64,000 nucleotides of DNA from Ctenosaura bakeri (lineage: Eukaryota > Chordata > Lepidosauria > Squamata > Iguanidae). The position numbers and the translations under genes are program-made. Of the stretch, positions 26,001 through 38,000 are shown piece after piece; the first letter of the stretch is position 1, and each line of letters opens with the position of its first letter. The notes beneath the pieces were generated by a model. That model was not told the DNA's origin and did no database searches. It was given only the letters and a program-made list of their open reading frames with translations. The stretch spans positions 682,001-746,000 of the forward strand of contig CAOLHI010000489.1 of NCBI GenBank assembly GCA_948474755.1, written 5' to 3'.

Positions 26001-29000
26001 TATCTACATTTAGTTAATATTAATTCTGTTCAGATAGCAATGGTTGCTAGTTCTCTTCTGGTAACTCCATTTCAGAAAGTATGGAGGATATTTCTTTTAA
26101 AAGAAATCTAAATGCACTTGTAAAGTCCACGCTCACAGAACAGATTCTCAATGAGAACAGACTTTTTTTACTCCTTAGCACCATTTAGCCACCTTGTGTA
26201 ATTCACAGTCTAAGAAATGACAACAGGATGATTCATAGTTGGGACAAAGCAAATAAACTGAAATAGTGATGGCTGGGGGATTATGGAACTTGTAATGGAG
26301 AGCATTACATTGGAGAAGCTATTTTAAAATATAAACAGATTTTTAATAGGTAAGACAAAAGGTTCATCCAGGCTGGTATCTACATAAAGTGAATCAGATG
26401 TTTGTTTGTACAAGTTCCATTATGTGTTATGCTCATTTTTGGCAATGGACAGCATACATTCTCACACGAGGACATCCTCCCTCCACTGCTGGGAGAAAGA
26501 ACATTGGTTCTTACCCTGGTATATTCATTTTCAGCAGCAGAAAGAGGACTTTCTCATGTGGGTTGCTCCTTCCTTTCACGTGAGAATGGCCCTTTCTGCA
26601 CCTTATCTTGTCAGAGTGCGGGGATCGTGCGAGCAGACCTTCCCAGGCTGCACCGAGGCAGGAAGCACGACCAGCCCGGCTCCAGAGGCTCCACATAGCA
26701 GGTAAGTGCGCACAGGGCCCAGGAGCAATGCGCAATTGCACACCACTTTCAGCTTCAAGCCAAAAATGAAAAGGTGCACGACTGGCCTCTGCCAGCCCCT
26801 GGAGCATCACACGATTGTGTGTCGTGCAGATCGCTCCTCGCAATCGTGCGACGCTCCAGGCCCTCTTTCGCATGGCAAATGCTGTGCAAAAAGGGCCAGT
26901 GTCCTCCCTCTACTGCTAGAAAGCTAGAGATATTGGAAGTAATGTATATGTGCATCTAACACCTATGTTTTTCTTAGCCCCAGAGAATGCACCAGCATTT
27001 GGAATGGGCGAATGCCAAAGACTATCACTCAGGTCCCCTTTCAGGAAACACTGTAAAGTATAGCAGAGAGCCAAGTTTATAAGCACATCTCCATGTCACT
27101 CTTTACATTGCTTCCTGAAAGGTATATGGCATCATTTCAGCAAGTACATTTACTGCCTAATGTATTTGCATTTGCCAAAGCATTCCAAGTAGCTGCAGTT
27201 CATGATGATGTGGTAACTGAGGTAATGGCTGCACTGGCTGCAAAGGTGCAAAATCAATGGAAATGACTGCCAGAAGTTTCAGAGCAGGAAAAATGCAATA
27301 CTTCACATAATCCATAACCGATCCACAAAATTCACTACCCAAAGATGTGATAAGGGGCACTGGCTTAGTTAGATTTAAATGGCAATAGGACAAAGTCATA
27401 GGCAAAAAGCAATAGCTCTCAATTATGACAGCCAAATGAAGTCTCTACGACAGCCAAAAGAAACCTGTGTTCAGAGATAGAATGAATATCTTTTGCCAGG
27501 TTTCCTGTAGTCATCTAACAGGCCATTGTTGGAAACAGAAAATTGATCTAGATGAACCTTTGGTCTTACCTGAAAAGTATTTCTTAATGTTCTAAAGCAG
27601 CTTTCCACAGCCTAGAACTCTCTAATATTTGGGACTACAGTTGGATGAGAAATTCTGAGAACTATACATATAAAACACAAATGTTATACATATACAGCAT
27701 ATAACACAGATGGAGGGCACCAGTTTGAGAAGATGTTCTAAATCAGATGGACTGTACCAAAGCTGAAGAACCTGTGGCCTCCTAGATACTGTTGGAGCTA
27801 TAGGCTGGTATACTTTTGGTGTCTTACACATGAATATGTTCCCTTATGGAAGTGGTTGACCATTTTTCTCTGTTATGCACCATCCATATTCTGCTCAGGG
27901 CTGCAGAAGTTAATTTACACCAGGATTTAACATTTGGACATGTGCTCACTTGTGCAATGTTTCCACTGAACACAAGGGTTACATAGCTCAAACAAATGTA
28001 ACTCCACAAATGGAGGTTTATGCTAAACAAAGTCAATTTGAATCTCAGGCACTACTTCTGACCACTGTCCAAGCTGACTGGAACTGATGTGCGCTGGAAT
28101 CTAACAATACTGGCAGTCACAATCCTCTAGTCCTGAACTATATGGAGTTTATCGTTTTACTGAATTTGAAGGTTAGTTTCCAATATTTTGTCAACTCTAA
28201 CATGGAGCAGGGCCAGCCCAAATAATTTTGCTGCTTGAAGGAAGCTATTAACCGTGTACATCTCTCAAGTTCAAGCTACATTGGCCCTTGAGATGGAAAA
28301 CTCCCCACTCAATAAAAATATAATAATATCAAATTAAATATTTTCTGAGAATTCATGGTACCCAAAATCAGTAGCCTGAGACAGCTAGCTTACTCTCTCC
28401 AACAGTAGACCTAGTCCTGATGGTACTGCTACATATAACATGGCATAGTGTTTTGGACCAACATTTTGAGCAACATTGATTTTCCAAAGATGAGTTGTTC
28501 CATTTCCATATCCTTCAGACTGCACTCAACATCAACTAGGAAAGGAACAGTGTAGCTAGATATATTGAATGGCAAGTGTCAGGCCACTATCATCTACAGG
28601 ACTCTATGTCATGACTCTATACAAATTGAAGAGAGAGCTCAGAACACTGTAGTGGATCTAGAATTCAGCTTCCTAAAAATCTTGGCTTTCAAAAGCCAAG
28701 TCCATTTGCGTGCTCAGGGCTGAGAGGTGTAGTGCAAGGAATAAACCAGGCCACACACTGAAGCTGGATGAAAACAGGCCACAACTTTACTGGTTACAGC
28801 AACAACAAAAAAGGTTGGATTGAGCATGGGTCCGGATCCTGCCTGTTGACGGATGAAACTGAAAACCCAGGACCGCCTGGAGTCAGGTCCGAACCACCTA
28901 ACCCCCCAGTAGTGTAGGGATGTGGACACCCAATCTGTGTCATATGTCTGCTGCCGACCCTGTCCTCCTGGCAATCACCTCCATCCCCAGGCCCCAGTGA

Positions 29001-32000
29001 CCTGGGGATATTGCAGACCTGGATCTAGGACCTAGGCTAACCGCCAAAAAAGGTGGGCAGCAGAACGCTCCTACCTTCCGCCAAGCCTGAGAAGCCGTAG
29101 CCAATAACAAACACCATGACTCGCAGGGATACTGCCTGCTTTCACAGAAGGGACAAAGAGACCATGCCCTCCAGAAGCCCCCAGAGTCCAAGCATATTCA
29201 CCAGAAACCACCAGCTCGAGGGGAGGGAAGCCATGACTTCTTCATCACCCCCTTTGCCGCCACCCAATTCACAGAAACGTCCTGCTGCTGCTTCTCCAGC
29301 TCTTGCCTCTCACTCCAACTACCACTGCCCTGGTGTTAGCTTCCTGTGCTGCTGGGCATCACTCCTTCCACCCATAGCTTATTCCCCCGCTGATTCCTGC
29401 ACCACTCCTGGCAGACCTGTCACTTGAAGCAGAAAAAACATATAACTCCCCCATACCTCCAGACCTGACCATATGTAGTTCATAAATACACTAGATATCC
29501 ATCTCCCAATATGCATAATGGACTCAGAAGGGAGCACACTCATGCCGTCTCCATGGCCACTCCAAGGAGAAATGAGTGGCTGCATACTCCACCGCTAGAG
29601 CTGGAGATGCCTGATCACCTTCTATGGACCACAATGAGTTGGAATCTGGAAAGTAGGGAACCGTCGGTGTGCATGAAGAGGTATCCAGCCCTGGCAAAGC
29701 ATGAGGCCAAGAACCTGCGCAAAGTCCTGACTGGGCATGGGCCATGTCAGCAGCAGCCTGTAACCAAATGGCAGCACCCTGGCCCGTTGGTCCTGCATCG
29801 ACCTATGGACAGTGGTGCTGTCTGACTCCTCCCGCAGGGATATGTCTCCAACCTGCAGTGTGAAACTGCAGCAGCCCAAATTGGAACCAGCTCCCAGCTC
29901 CCCAGCCCTACTCCCCAGCCCCAAGGCTCTGTAAAATGCAACAGTAAAGGCTGCATAGAACAGCCTCTCCTCCCCTCTAGAAGGACAAATGGCAGGTAGG
30001 GAATGACAATTTGATGGAGTAGTAGGAATGTGGTGGTTCTCTTGCTGGGAGCTATTCTTCTCCACCCCAGCCCTGCCTTCCTGATGAGAACTGCAGCACA
30101 GGGATCCCCAAATTCTATGGCTTACTAAAGAATGAAATATCCCCAGCTGCAGAGTCATGGATCTGGGGGCCACACCCAGCTCCTAAAAGTGGACTAAAAC
30201 TGAAAAATGTGGTGCACCGCCACCGGCCACCCCTGGCCCTCCCCGCTCTGCTCATAAGCCCGTGGCAGATGCAACCAAAAAGAGTACTTCTTGCATCACT
30301 GATTGCTCCCAAGATTCCAAAGCTCTTCCAGAAATGCTACTGGCTGATTTGTCTCTGGTGTAAATAAACAAAAACCTATCCACCTGAATTCAAGATAAGG
30401 AGTCTGCAATCCCATAGTCCAGACCAGGAACATAATAAGCTGTAAAGGTTATATTGGTGGAGACACACCAAGACCAGTTTGTGAACCAACTTCGTGATCC
30501 TCTCAGACTTGGAAGATTGCTGGCTGATGACAGCGACCAGAGCCTGGTTGTCACACCAAAATTGAACCTTCTTATCCTGAAAGTGGTCAGTCCAGAGAGC
30601 AATTGCAACCACTATGGGAAATATTTCAAAAAGGTGAGATTTCAAGCAATGACATCCTGAAGCCATGCATATGGCCACCAACGGGCACACTAGTGCCCAC
30701 TGGAGTAATCCTCAAACCCAAAACCCCCTTGGTTCTGACACAGCCTGCCAGAAAGGGATCTCATTGTACTCCTCCAGGTATCTGGCCAAAACTGCAAGGT
30801 CCTCCTAACACCCCTGGCAATGTGGATTCTGTGCTGAGGTGTCTTGGTACCAGCTGATCATGGCTCAACAGGCACAGGAGTCCCTGCCTGGCAAACTACC
30901 TGCAGGTGAAACTGAGGTGACCAAGCAGGACCTGCACTTCCTTAAGGATGGCAGACCAGCAAAAGCACGAGCTGCTCTCTGAGTGCTTGCAACTGGTCCC
31001 CAGGCAGGCAAGAAACCCCCTCGCACAGAATCCAGCATGATACCTAGGTAGACCAGGATGCTGGCTGGGCCCTTAATCTTACCTGGAGTGAGTAGGACTC
31101 CTAACTCCACAGCCAACTCTTGAAATGTCCCAGCACACACCCTGGAATCTTCCCCCCTACCACCATGAAGAAGTCATCCACATAGTGGGTAACAAATGGG
31201 GAAGCAGCCCTCACCTTGACAGCCCTCCCCTAAAATTGTGCTGACAGTAAGTGAGCATGAACTCACCAGGCACTTTTTTGGGAACCACCCCTAGCAGGGA
31301 AACCTATGGGTTGCAGAAAGGGGGGACATGGAGAATGGTCCCACTACCCTCCCAGCCCTGATCTCCTATCTATCTAGTAAGCAACTTCTGGAAACTCCCA
31401 TGCCAATGTTAAAATGCCTGACTCAGGTGCTACCCTGGTGCCCTGGGCAGGGATCCTGAACTCATAGCAGAATCCTTGATTGATAAAGTTGGCAGCTATG
31501 GAATCAGGGTGCCGCTCCAGCAAGTGGAGAAAGGCTGCCAAACTGGATAGGGATGTGGGCCCAAGACTGCCCCACATTAGCAGGCCCACCCCCACTACTA
31601 GGTGCTCCCACTGGCCCTGACACTGCCAGTGCAACTGCCACTATTCCTCTAGAGCTGGTTGCCCCACCAGGGTGTGCTGCCCAAAAGGGCTGCTGGCCAC
31701 TAGCAGAGCAGGGGCAGGACAGTTCTGGGTGAAGCCCGAGACAGATCTCACAAAGGTGCTCAAGCATACAACAAGCCCGCTGACATTTACGAACGTTGAA
31801 CTCCCAATGAACATTCTTACTGGAATTCATCCTACCTGCCCAACAAAATGGTTTGGAACCTTTACCCCTGCTCAAAATGTGAGGGCCCACCAGGACCAGC
31901 CGAAGCTTGTCATAGATGAGATCCCAGCAAGCATGCTTGCTCTTGGAGACCCTCTTGTGGAATACAGCATAGACTCTGTGGCTGCTGCCTCTCCCACCAA

Positions 32001-35000
32001 AGCCTGGGCCCTAAGAACATTGCCTAAGTGGTTGGAGAGATGCCAACCCGTCAGAGTACGCTGCCTGGACCACTCCCATGAACACGATGTAACTCGCCAA
32101 CCAATTGTTGAACAAGTATTCCACCTCACTATTTCTCTTTTCTACTTCCTCTTCATACCCCCCAGGGACCTGCCCTTCCTCCCCTTCAGGCTCAAGTGGC
32201 GAAAAAAATTACATAATAACCATTGAGGATCCACTCCCTGGTATGCTGTCCAGGTGAAAGCTAGGTGGGTCCTCACGATCCCCAAATGTGTGAAGATGGG
32301 CAGAAGAGGAAGCCCCATTATCTCCTGCCTAGGCCAAATGGTGCCCCCCAGGGCAAGAGTTCCCTGTGGACTACCTCTTGATGGCCCAAGCCAGAAGGCC
32401 CAGATCATAGCCGCCACTCTGCGGTGCTACTGCCTGGCTGGGGCCCCTACCAACAACAATTCACCTGAGGTGAATTGCTGTCTTAATCCTCCCTGCTAGT
32501 GCGCCTCCTCCTTCTCTTGCTTTTGGCCTTCTCCCTGTGCCTACTGGTTCTCTCCTTCCTGTCTGATGCCTCCTCCATGTGCACAATGAGCTGCTGCTGG
32601 ATGGATATCTAATGTCACAACACCTCCTGGTCCTTCTAGATAGGCATTGGTGCCCAAGTGTCCCCCTGCCTGCTGCTCCTGGCTTGACGTTAGCTCCACC
32701 GCCTGTGACTCCAGCCTTTCCACCTTCTCTGCCAGCTTCTCCAATGTTGAGGAGAGACCTTCCAATATTGTTGTGCAGTCCAATTCACCATTCTGCCAAA
32801 CTGCCTGTGAGGAGTCCATGGTAGGTGCCTGCTTTCTTCCTGATGCCAGCGCCAGCTCAGGCTGTGACTTGTGTGGTTTACCTGCTTGCCCGGGTGTCCT
32901 GGGGTCCTGGCATGTCAACACACACTGCTCCTTCTTAGCTGGCCTAGTTGCTCCTCCCTGGGGAGGGAGAGCAGATAGGAGAAGAAGGAAGGAGTGGTTT
33001 CAGCTCTTTTTGGGTGAGGGGGCCCAATCTGATACAGCTCACCGAAGCCCTCAAGGGCTTAGTCCGAAAGGCTCACTGACTCCTGGCTGCACCTTGGCGT
33101 CCTGGACCACGCCCAGGTTTCGCCCTGCCCCTGCCCCACCACCTCTGATTGGTCGGTGGGTTCTTTTTTATTATTACTATTATTTTGCCAGCTATCGTGC
33201 TAACGTTAGCACAATAGATCCTGCCAATAGGCGCTCATGTCAGCCTCAAAGGCAGGCTGGTACCAGGAGCCCCCCCCTCCGTAACAGGCTGCATCAGAAA
33301 AGGTGGGGACTGACAGGACAGATTGCAGCTTTGACCCAGCTCGAGGTGTAGTTGTCTCCACCACTCCCATGACCCGCGATGGAGCCTGAGCAGACAGAGT
33401 TCCTTGGGACACAGGCCATGCAGCTCTATATGAACAACATCACTGCTGTCCAGGCCTGGAGGGCAGTGGTGACAAGTGAGGGGAGCCACTCTGGTGGCAG
33501 CCGCCAGCATCTCCACCCAACCACTTCCATTGCTGCCGCTGTCTCAACCAATGGGGATGATTCCACCAATTCGCTGCTGTTTGGTGGGCTGGGGAGGGTG
33601 AGCTGAAATCATGGAGTCATGGGATTTAGCATCCTAGAGCTGGGAGGGTTCACAATGGCCATGGAGTTCAACCCCTGCCATGCAGGAAGACACCTGATGG
33701 AGGGCCATCCAGCCTCTGTTTGCACACCTATCAGGAAGGGAGGTGAGCCCACCACATTGGGAGGCAGCACACTGCACCATCAGAAGGGTGTGCCCTCCAG
33801 GGATTCTCCCTGATCTTTGGGTACCATCTGTTTGCCTGACATTTGGCTCTATTGTGCCATGTCCAGGTCTCTGCAGCAGCAGGAAAAGGGTTAGCTCTGC
33901 GTTCACCATGATGTCTTCTCAAATCTGACAGCATGGCTCTCCTGTCTGCTGCCAACCTGATTTCCATCAGGCTAGATATCCCCAGCTTCCTGAGGCTTTC
34001 CATGTAGGGCTCCATGGTTTTCCAGGCCTTTCCTCTTGTTGGTCTCCCAGCTCTAGACACATTCCAGTGTGTTCGCTATCGTTATTGCTTTGTGGTGCTC
34101 GGAACTGCACATGATATTCCAGGTAAGGTCTCCAGTGGCCTTTTCAGCTGCCGCATTGCACACACTATGGCGTTCCTTCCAGCCTGTGGGTTGCTAAGTC
34201 TCCGGGTTGCCTTTCACATGTTATGCTTCCCAGCCAGGTGTCACCCACCCTGTGTGTGTGCTGTCCATTCTTCCTGTTGATGTGCAGATCACTGCATTTC
34301 TCATTGGGGACATATGTGTTGGGCGTGTTGGCTGGGCTCTCCAAAGTGTCCAGCATGTTTACCAAGGTTGGAGGTGTTTGGCTGTTTGGGTGACGGACAT
34401 AGGGATTGATGGGGGGGGAGATTTTCTCTCCAGGAGCTCCTCGCTGATTCCACTGTGAGCACTAGGTTGGCCGTCAGCCCTGAGAGCATGCTGTCCAGTG
34501 CTACAGTGCTAACGTGCTAACAATAGCACTGATTTTTTTTAAAAAAAATGGTAAGTTGGCCGGACCCTGGGGGCTGCTGTCATCACGAGTGTGGGCGGCA
34601 ATGTCAGCTCCAGGGTGATCTCCCTTGGTGACATGTCCTGCAGTATTTGCTGCGGCGATGATGGCAGTGGCTGGCCTGCTGCTGGGTGGAGCTTCCCCGG
34701 GAGTTGCTGCGTGAGGGACAGGCAGCAGGGACTGCCCACAGCCCGCCCACTCCCAGGTCGTTCCCGGAAGCACACCGGATGGCAGCTCTACATGCCCTCC
34801 ATTCGCGTGATTGATATGGGAAAGGGAGGTTATTTTCGCCTTTCAGCCGAAAATGAAAAAAAGCGGGATCAGCACTACCTGGAGCCAGGATAGCTCCAGT
34901 TTGGCTGGAACGTCATGTGGTATGGCGGTTCCTGAAGGGGGAGGGAGCGTGCCTAATGCACTTTAAAAACGCCATGCGGAAAGGGCCATAGTCAAGCATT

Positions 35001-38000
35001 CTGCTTTTGAATCCTACCCCTAATCACTAGTTTCTACCAAGCAAGCAAGCAGGAAAAAAACAAAAAACTTTTTTTCATGTGTGCAGCCAGCCCTACCAAA
35101 AGACAGAGTGAAGTCCCTCTTTTGCCCAGTGACCCTTTCATTCTGCTATAGGACAGAAATATTGGGTGACAAATTGCCTATCCTATTCCTTTACTGGCCT
35201 ATCATTTTAAGGTGATATTACTCCACAGTTAGTACTCAACTGGCAGTCAAATAAAAGTCTACATGTGGAATGGGGAAGAAGCATCTCAGGCAACAAAATG
35301 TTTTGGGTGAGCCCTGTTTATGCGCCAACCCACTAAGAGGCTGGTACTGTCATTTCAGTTTCTAAAGAGTAGAACCGAAGCTGTGAACAATTCATGTTTT
35401 GGCAGACCACTAACATAAGGGAGTATAGCATCTAAGTACTTAAGTTGTAAGTTACGCTTGACTACAACCATGTACCCACCCACCAGGCCAACAGAAATTT
35501 CATTTGAAGCACAGGCCAACCTGAAGTCAACATATGATGTTATTTATCACAGTATTTGAGCAAAACAAACATTCTTCTCTGACGTGAATGGTAATTACTC
35601 TGTTGAGGTTATTTGAGTTTTCTTATGGAAACAGCTGAACTAGGTAATCAGCTATCTTTGAATAACTGAAAATTTACAAATCTTCTTGCTAATGAAATGC
35701 TTGGATAAAGGAACAAAGTCTAACCCCACTCAGCAACGGATGCTCCTTTTCAAGGGTGAGGAACTTTGCTCTGGAAGTCGAAGTAACCTTTGGTGTAGAC
35801 TCTGTTGTAATATTGCCATAAAGTGGCTGCAATCGGACTGGGTGCTGTATGTTTCCAGGTGCAGTACTGGGTCGAGGACAGGTGGCCTGAGCAATGTAAA
35901 GAAAGAACAGGGTCATTTCAGAGCTGGAAGTCACGTACATCTATAAAACCTAAACCTATAAAACCTTTTGTGTGATTTGGATTTTTTTTTTTCTTTCCAA
36001 ATGAGCTGGTCAAGCTTCTGGAAGCAATATTTTATATTTGTTAAACTATACTGAACAGGTACATGACTGTTCTTGGGATAAGATGAGGTGTATCAATAAG
36101 TCCCACAATCTCTGCTTAGCCTCAAAAGTTCACAGTAGCACCATGAACAAGTCAGTCTTTCAGCCCCTCGCAAGATACTATTAGCTAATTTTGTCTGTAA
36201 TGAGCTTCTTAGAGCAAGAACAGGCAACTGGGATAGGAGAGATCTTTGTCCTCACAGTCAGCCATACTAATGTATCTTCAGCCAAAAGTGTCCTCTTGAA
36301 GTGAAGTGGCTTCAACATGGCCACTTCCAAGGATGGTGACCAAGTATCTACCTTTCTGGTTTTTTAAGCCAATTTTCAGGCTTTCTAGGATGTTTGGGGG
36401 AGTGTGGGGGTCCAAAGCTCTGGGGGCATCTGAGAGTGAAAGAGGTTGGATGGGCATAGAGGACCATCCTTTCCCTATAGGAAGTACAGGAGAATAATAT
36501 TGTTTAATAAGGAGGTGTTACCTTCTCCTAGTTCTGCAAATTTGAGAGACTTCTCTTTGATTTTCATTCCAACAGGGCTACAGCTCATGGTGAGGTAAAC
36601 AGGACGCTAAAACTAAAGGAAAGCTGGCTTTCTAGTCTCCCTTATATGCTCACCAAATTTCCTGTTTCTCCTCTTTCACCTAATTTGCGACGCCCAAAGC
36701 GGTTTCTTGGTGCAGTGGGCGGGTGTGGAGAAAGCAAGTGACTTGTCTCTTCTGCTGCCTTTCTTGATCGTTCCACCTAGATGAAGAGAACACTTAAATG
36801 CCTGAGAATACTATATTGTTAGGAAATTACGAAGTTCTTCTTGAAACTTGCTGTTTTCAGAAACTGGAGAACCAAGATTAGCAACTCTTTTGAGATATTA
36901 GTAAATAGGTTTTTACTTTTGCATGAATGTGCTTTTACTAGTCTTATGAAAATGATATTGACAGAAAGTAGCTAGATCTGCATTAAAAGGGAAGCAGAAA
37001 GTGATAAAATATGAATTATTCATAATGTTGATGGTTTTATTCCTAAAATAGGCATAGTGATATACACTCAAAACAATTTTCCAAGTCTCCTACCTTGATT
37101 CTTTGAACGCGCTCTCTCCTGGCAGAATTTTCAAGTTTTCTTTTTATCTCAACCTGGTGATGACGCTAGTAAGGGTTTAAGAAAGCAAACAGAGACTCGT
37201 ATTTGCAAAAATACAGTACAGTACTGTCACTGGAAGCAATACGAGAGAAATTTTCAACACTACCCTTTGGATTATTTTCCATCTGTGGTAGTTTTCTAAA
37301 CATTTTTTCATGGGTCTAAGTAGCCAGTTTAGTTGCTACTCCCCAGCAAATTGTTTGCAAATATTCAGACCATCACCTCTAGATTCAGTTCAGAATGTCA
37401 AAAAAAGGAAACAAAGGGAAAATAAGTGGATTTCCATCTCCCCATCCCCCAGCCCACCCCATTCCCAGTTCAGGAACCAAATACTATCTAACATGTATTT
37501 GTTACATTAAGGTTTTTAGTATCCTGCAGTATATTGATACATTTTCATTCTGAGGAAAGTCCTATGGTGATTGGTTGGTCTTATTATTTGGACAACTGGC
37601 CAAAGTATATTTTTATTGGCAACCAAAAGTTCTTAGCCATACCAGCTCAGAACTTTTATATGGTCAAGAGCCAAAACTCATTACAGCTCAAATTCTGCAA
37701 CACTCTTCCTCCTAATGTCTAACTTCAGTTTACTGTGCTCTTTTAGTCCCTTGTGAACGATATTATGGTCCCAAGGAAAGCAGAAACAAGTTGGCTTTCA
37801 ATCAAACCTATACGACAGAGATGGATCTTTAGACCTCCAGATATTTTGGCCAACAACTCCCAGAAGCCCAGCCAGCATGGCCAACAGTAAGAAACTGTGG
37901 GAGCTGTAGACCAAAATATATAAAAGGTGAATGGTTCCCCACTTATACATTTAAAAAAATCAGTTATCAAAGTAGGGAGACAAAGAGGAAGATAAAGCAT

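Larger units (their letters stand above)
28900..32930 (-). mobile_element. DIRS-type (tyrosine recombinase) retroelement, degraded
   Basis: Reading on the minus strand from high to low coordinates gives a Gag-like region with a zinc-knuckle-like Cys/His cluster, a reverse transcriptase with HYVDDFF, an RNase H segment, and a tyrosine recombinase ending IGRWISSVFMNYI. This gag-RT-RH-YR order is diagnostic of the DIRS/Ngaro order, known in squamates, turtles, fish and amphibians. Stops and frameshifts interrupt every gene. I could not define the terminal repeats, so the outer limits are approximate and may extend to about 28.7 and 33.6 kb. GC content is well above the flanking intron. Confidence 0.85.
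25978..35724 (-). other. ERICH3 intron 6 (9.7 kb)
   Basis: The GC-rich block 28.7-35.0 kb is nested mobile DNA (DIRS element, CR1 tail, DNA-transposon fragment), described separately. 25978-26460, 26930-28700 (apart from a short repeat at 27480) and 35000-35720 show nothing recognisable. The many open frames of 60-180 codons in the GC-rich block are remnants of retroelement genes or their shadows. Confidence 0.75.

Noticed and set aside
29622..30173. 183-codon minus-strand frame as a host gene
   Set aside because: Part of the DIRS recombinase, in part read out of frame; neighbouring RT and Gag remnants explain it.
28700..33600. Terminal repeats of the DIRS element
   Set aside because: I compared both flanks by eye; only short weak similarities (for example CCCAATCTG at 28935 and 33023) appeared, not enough to claim repeats.
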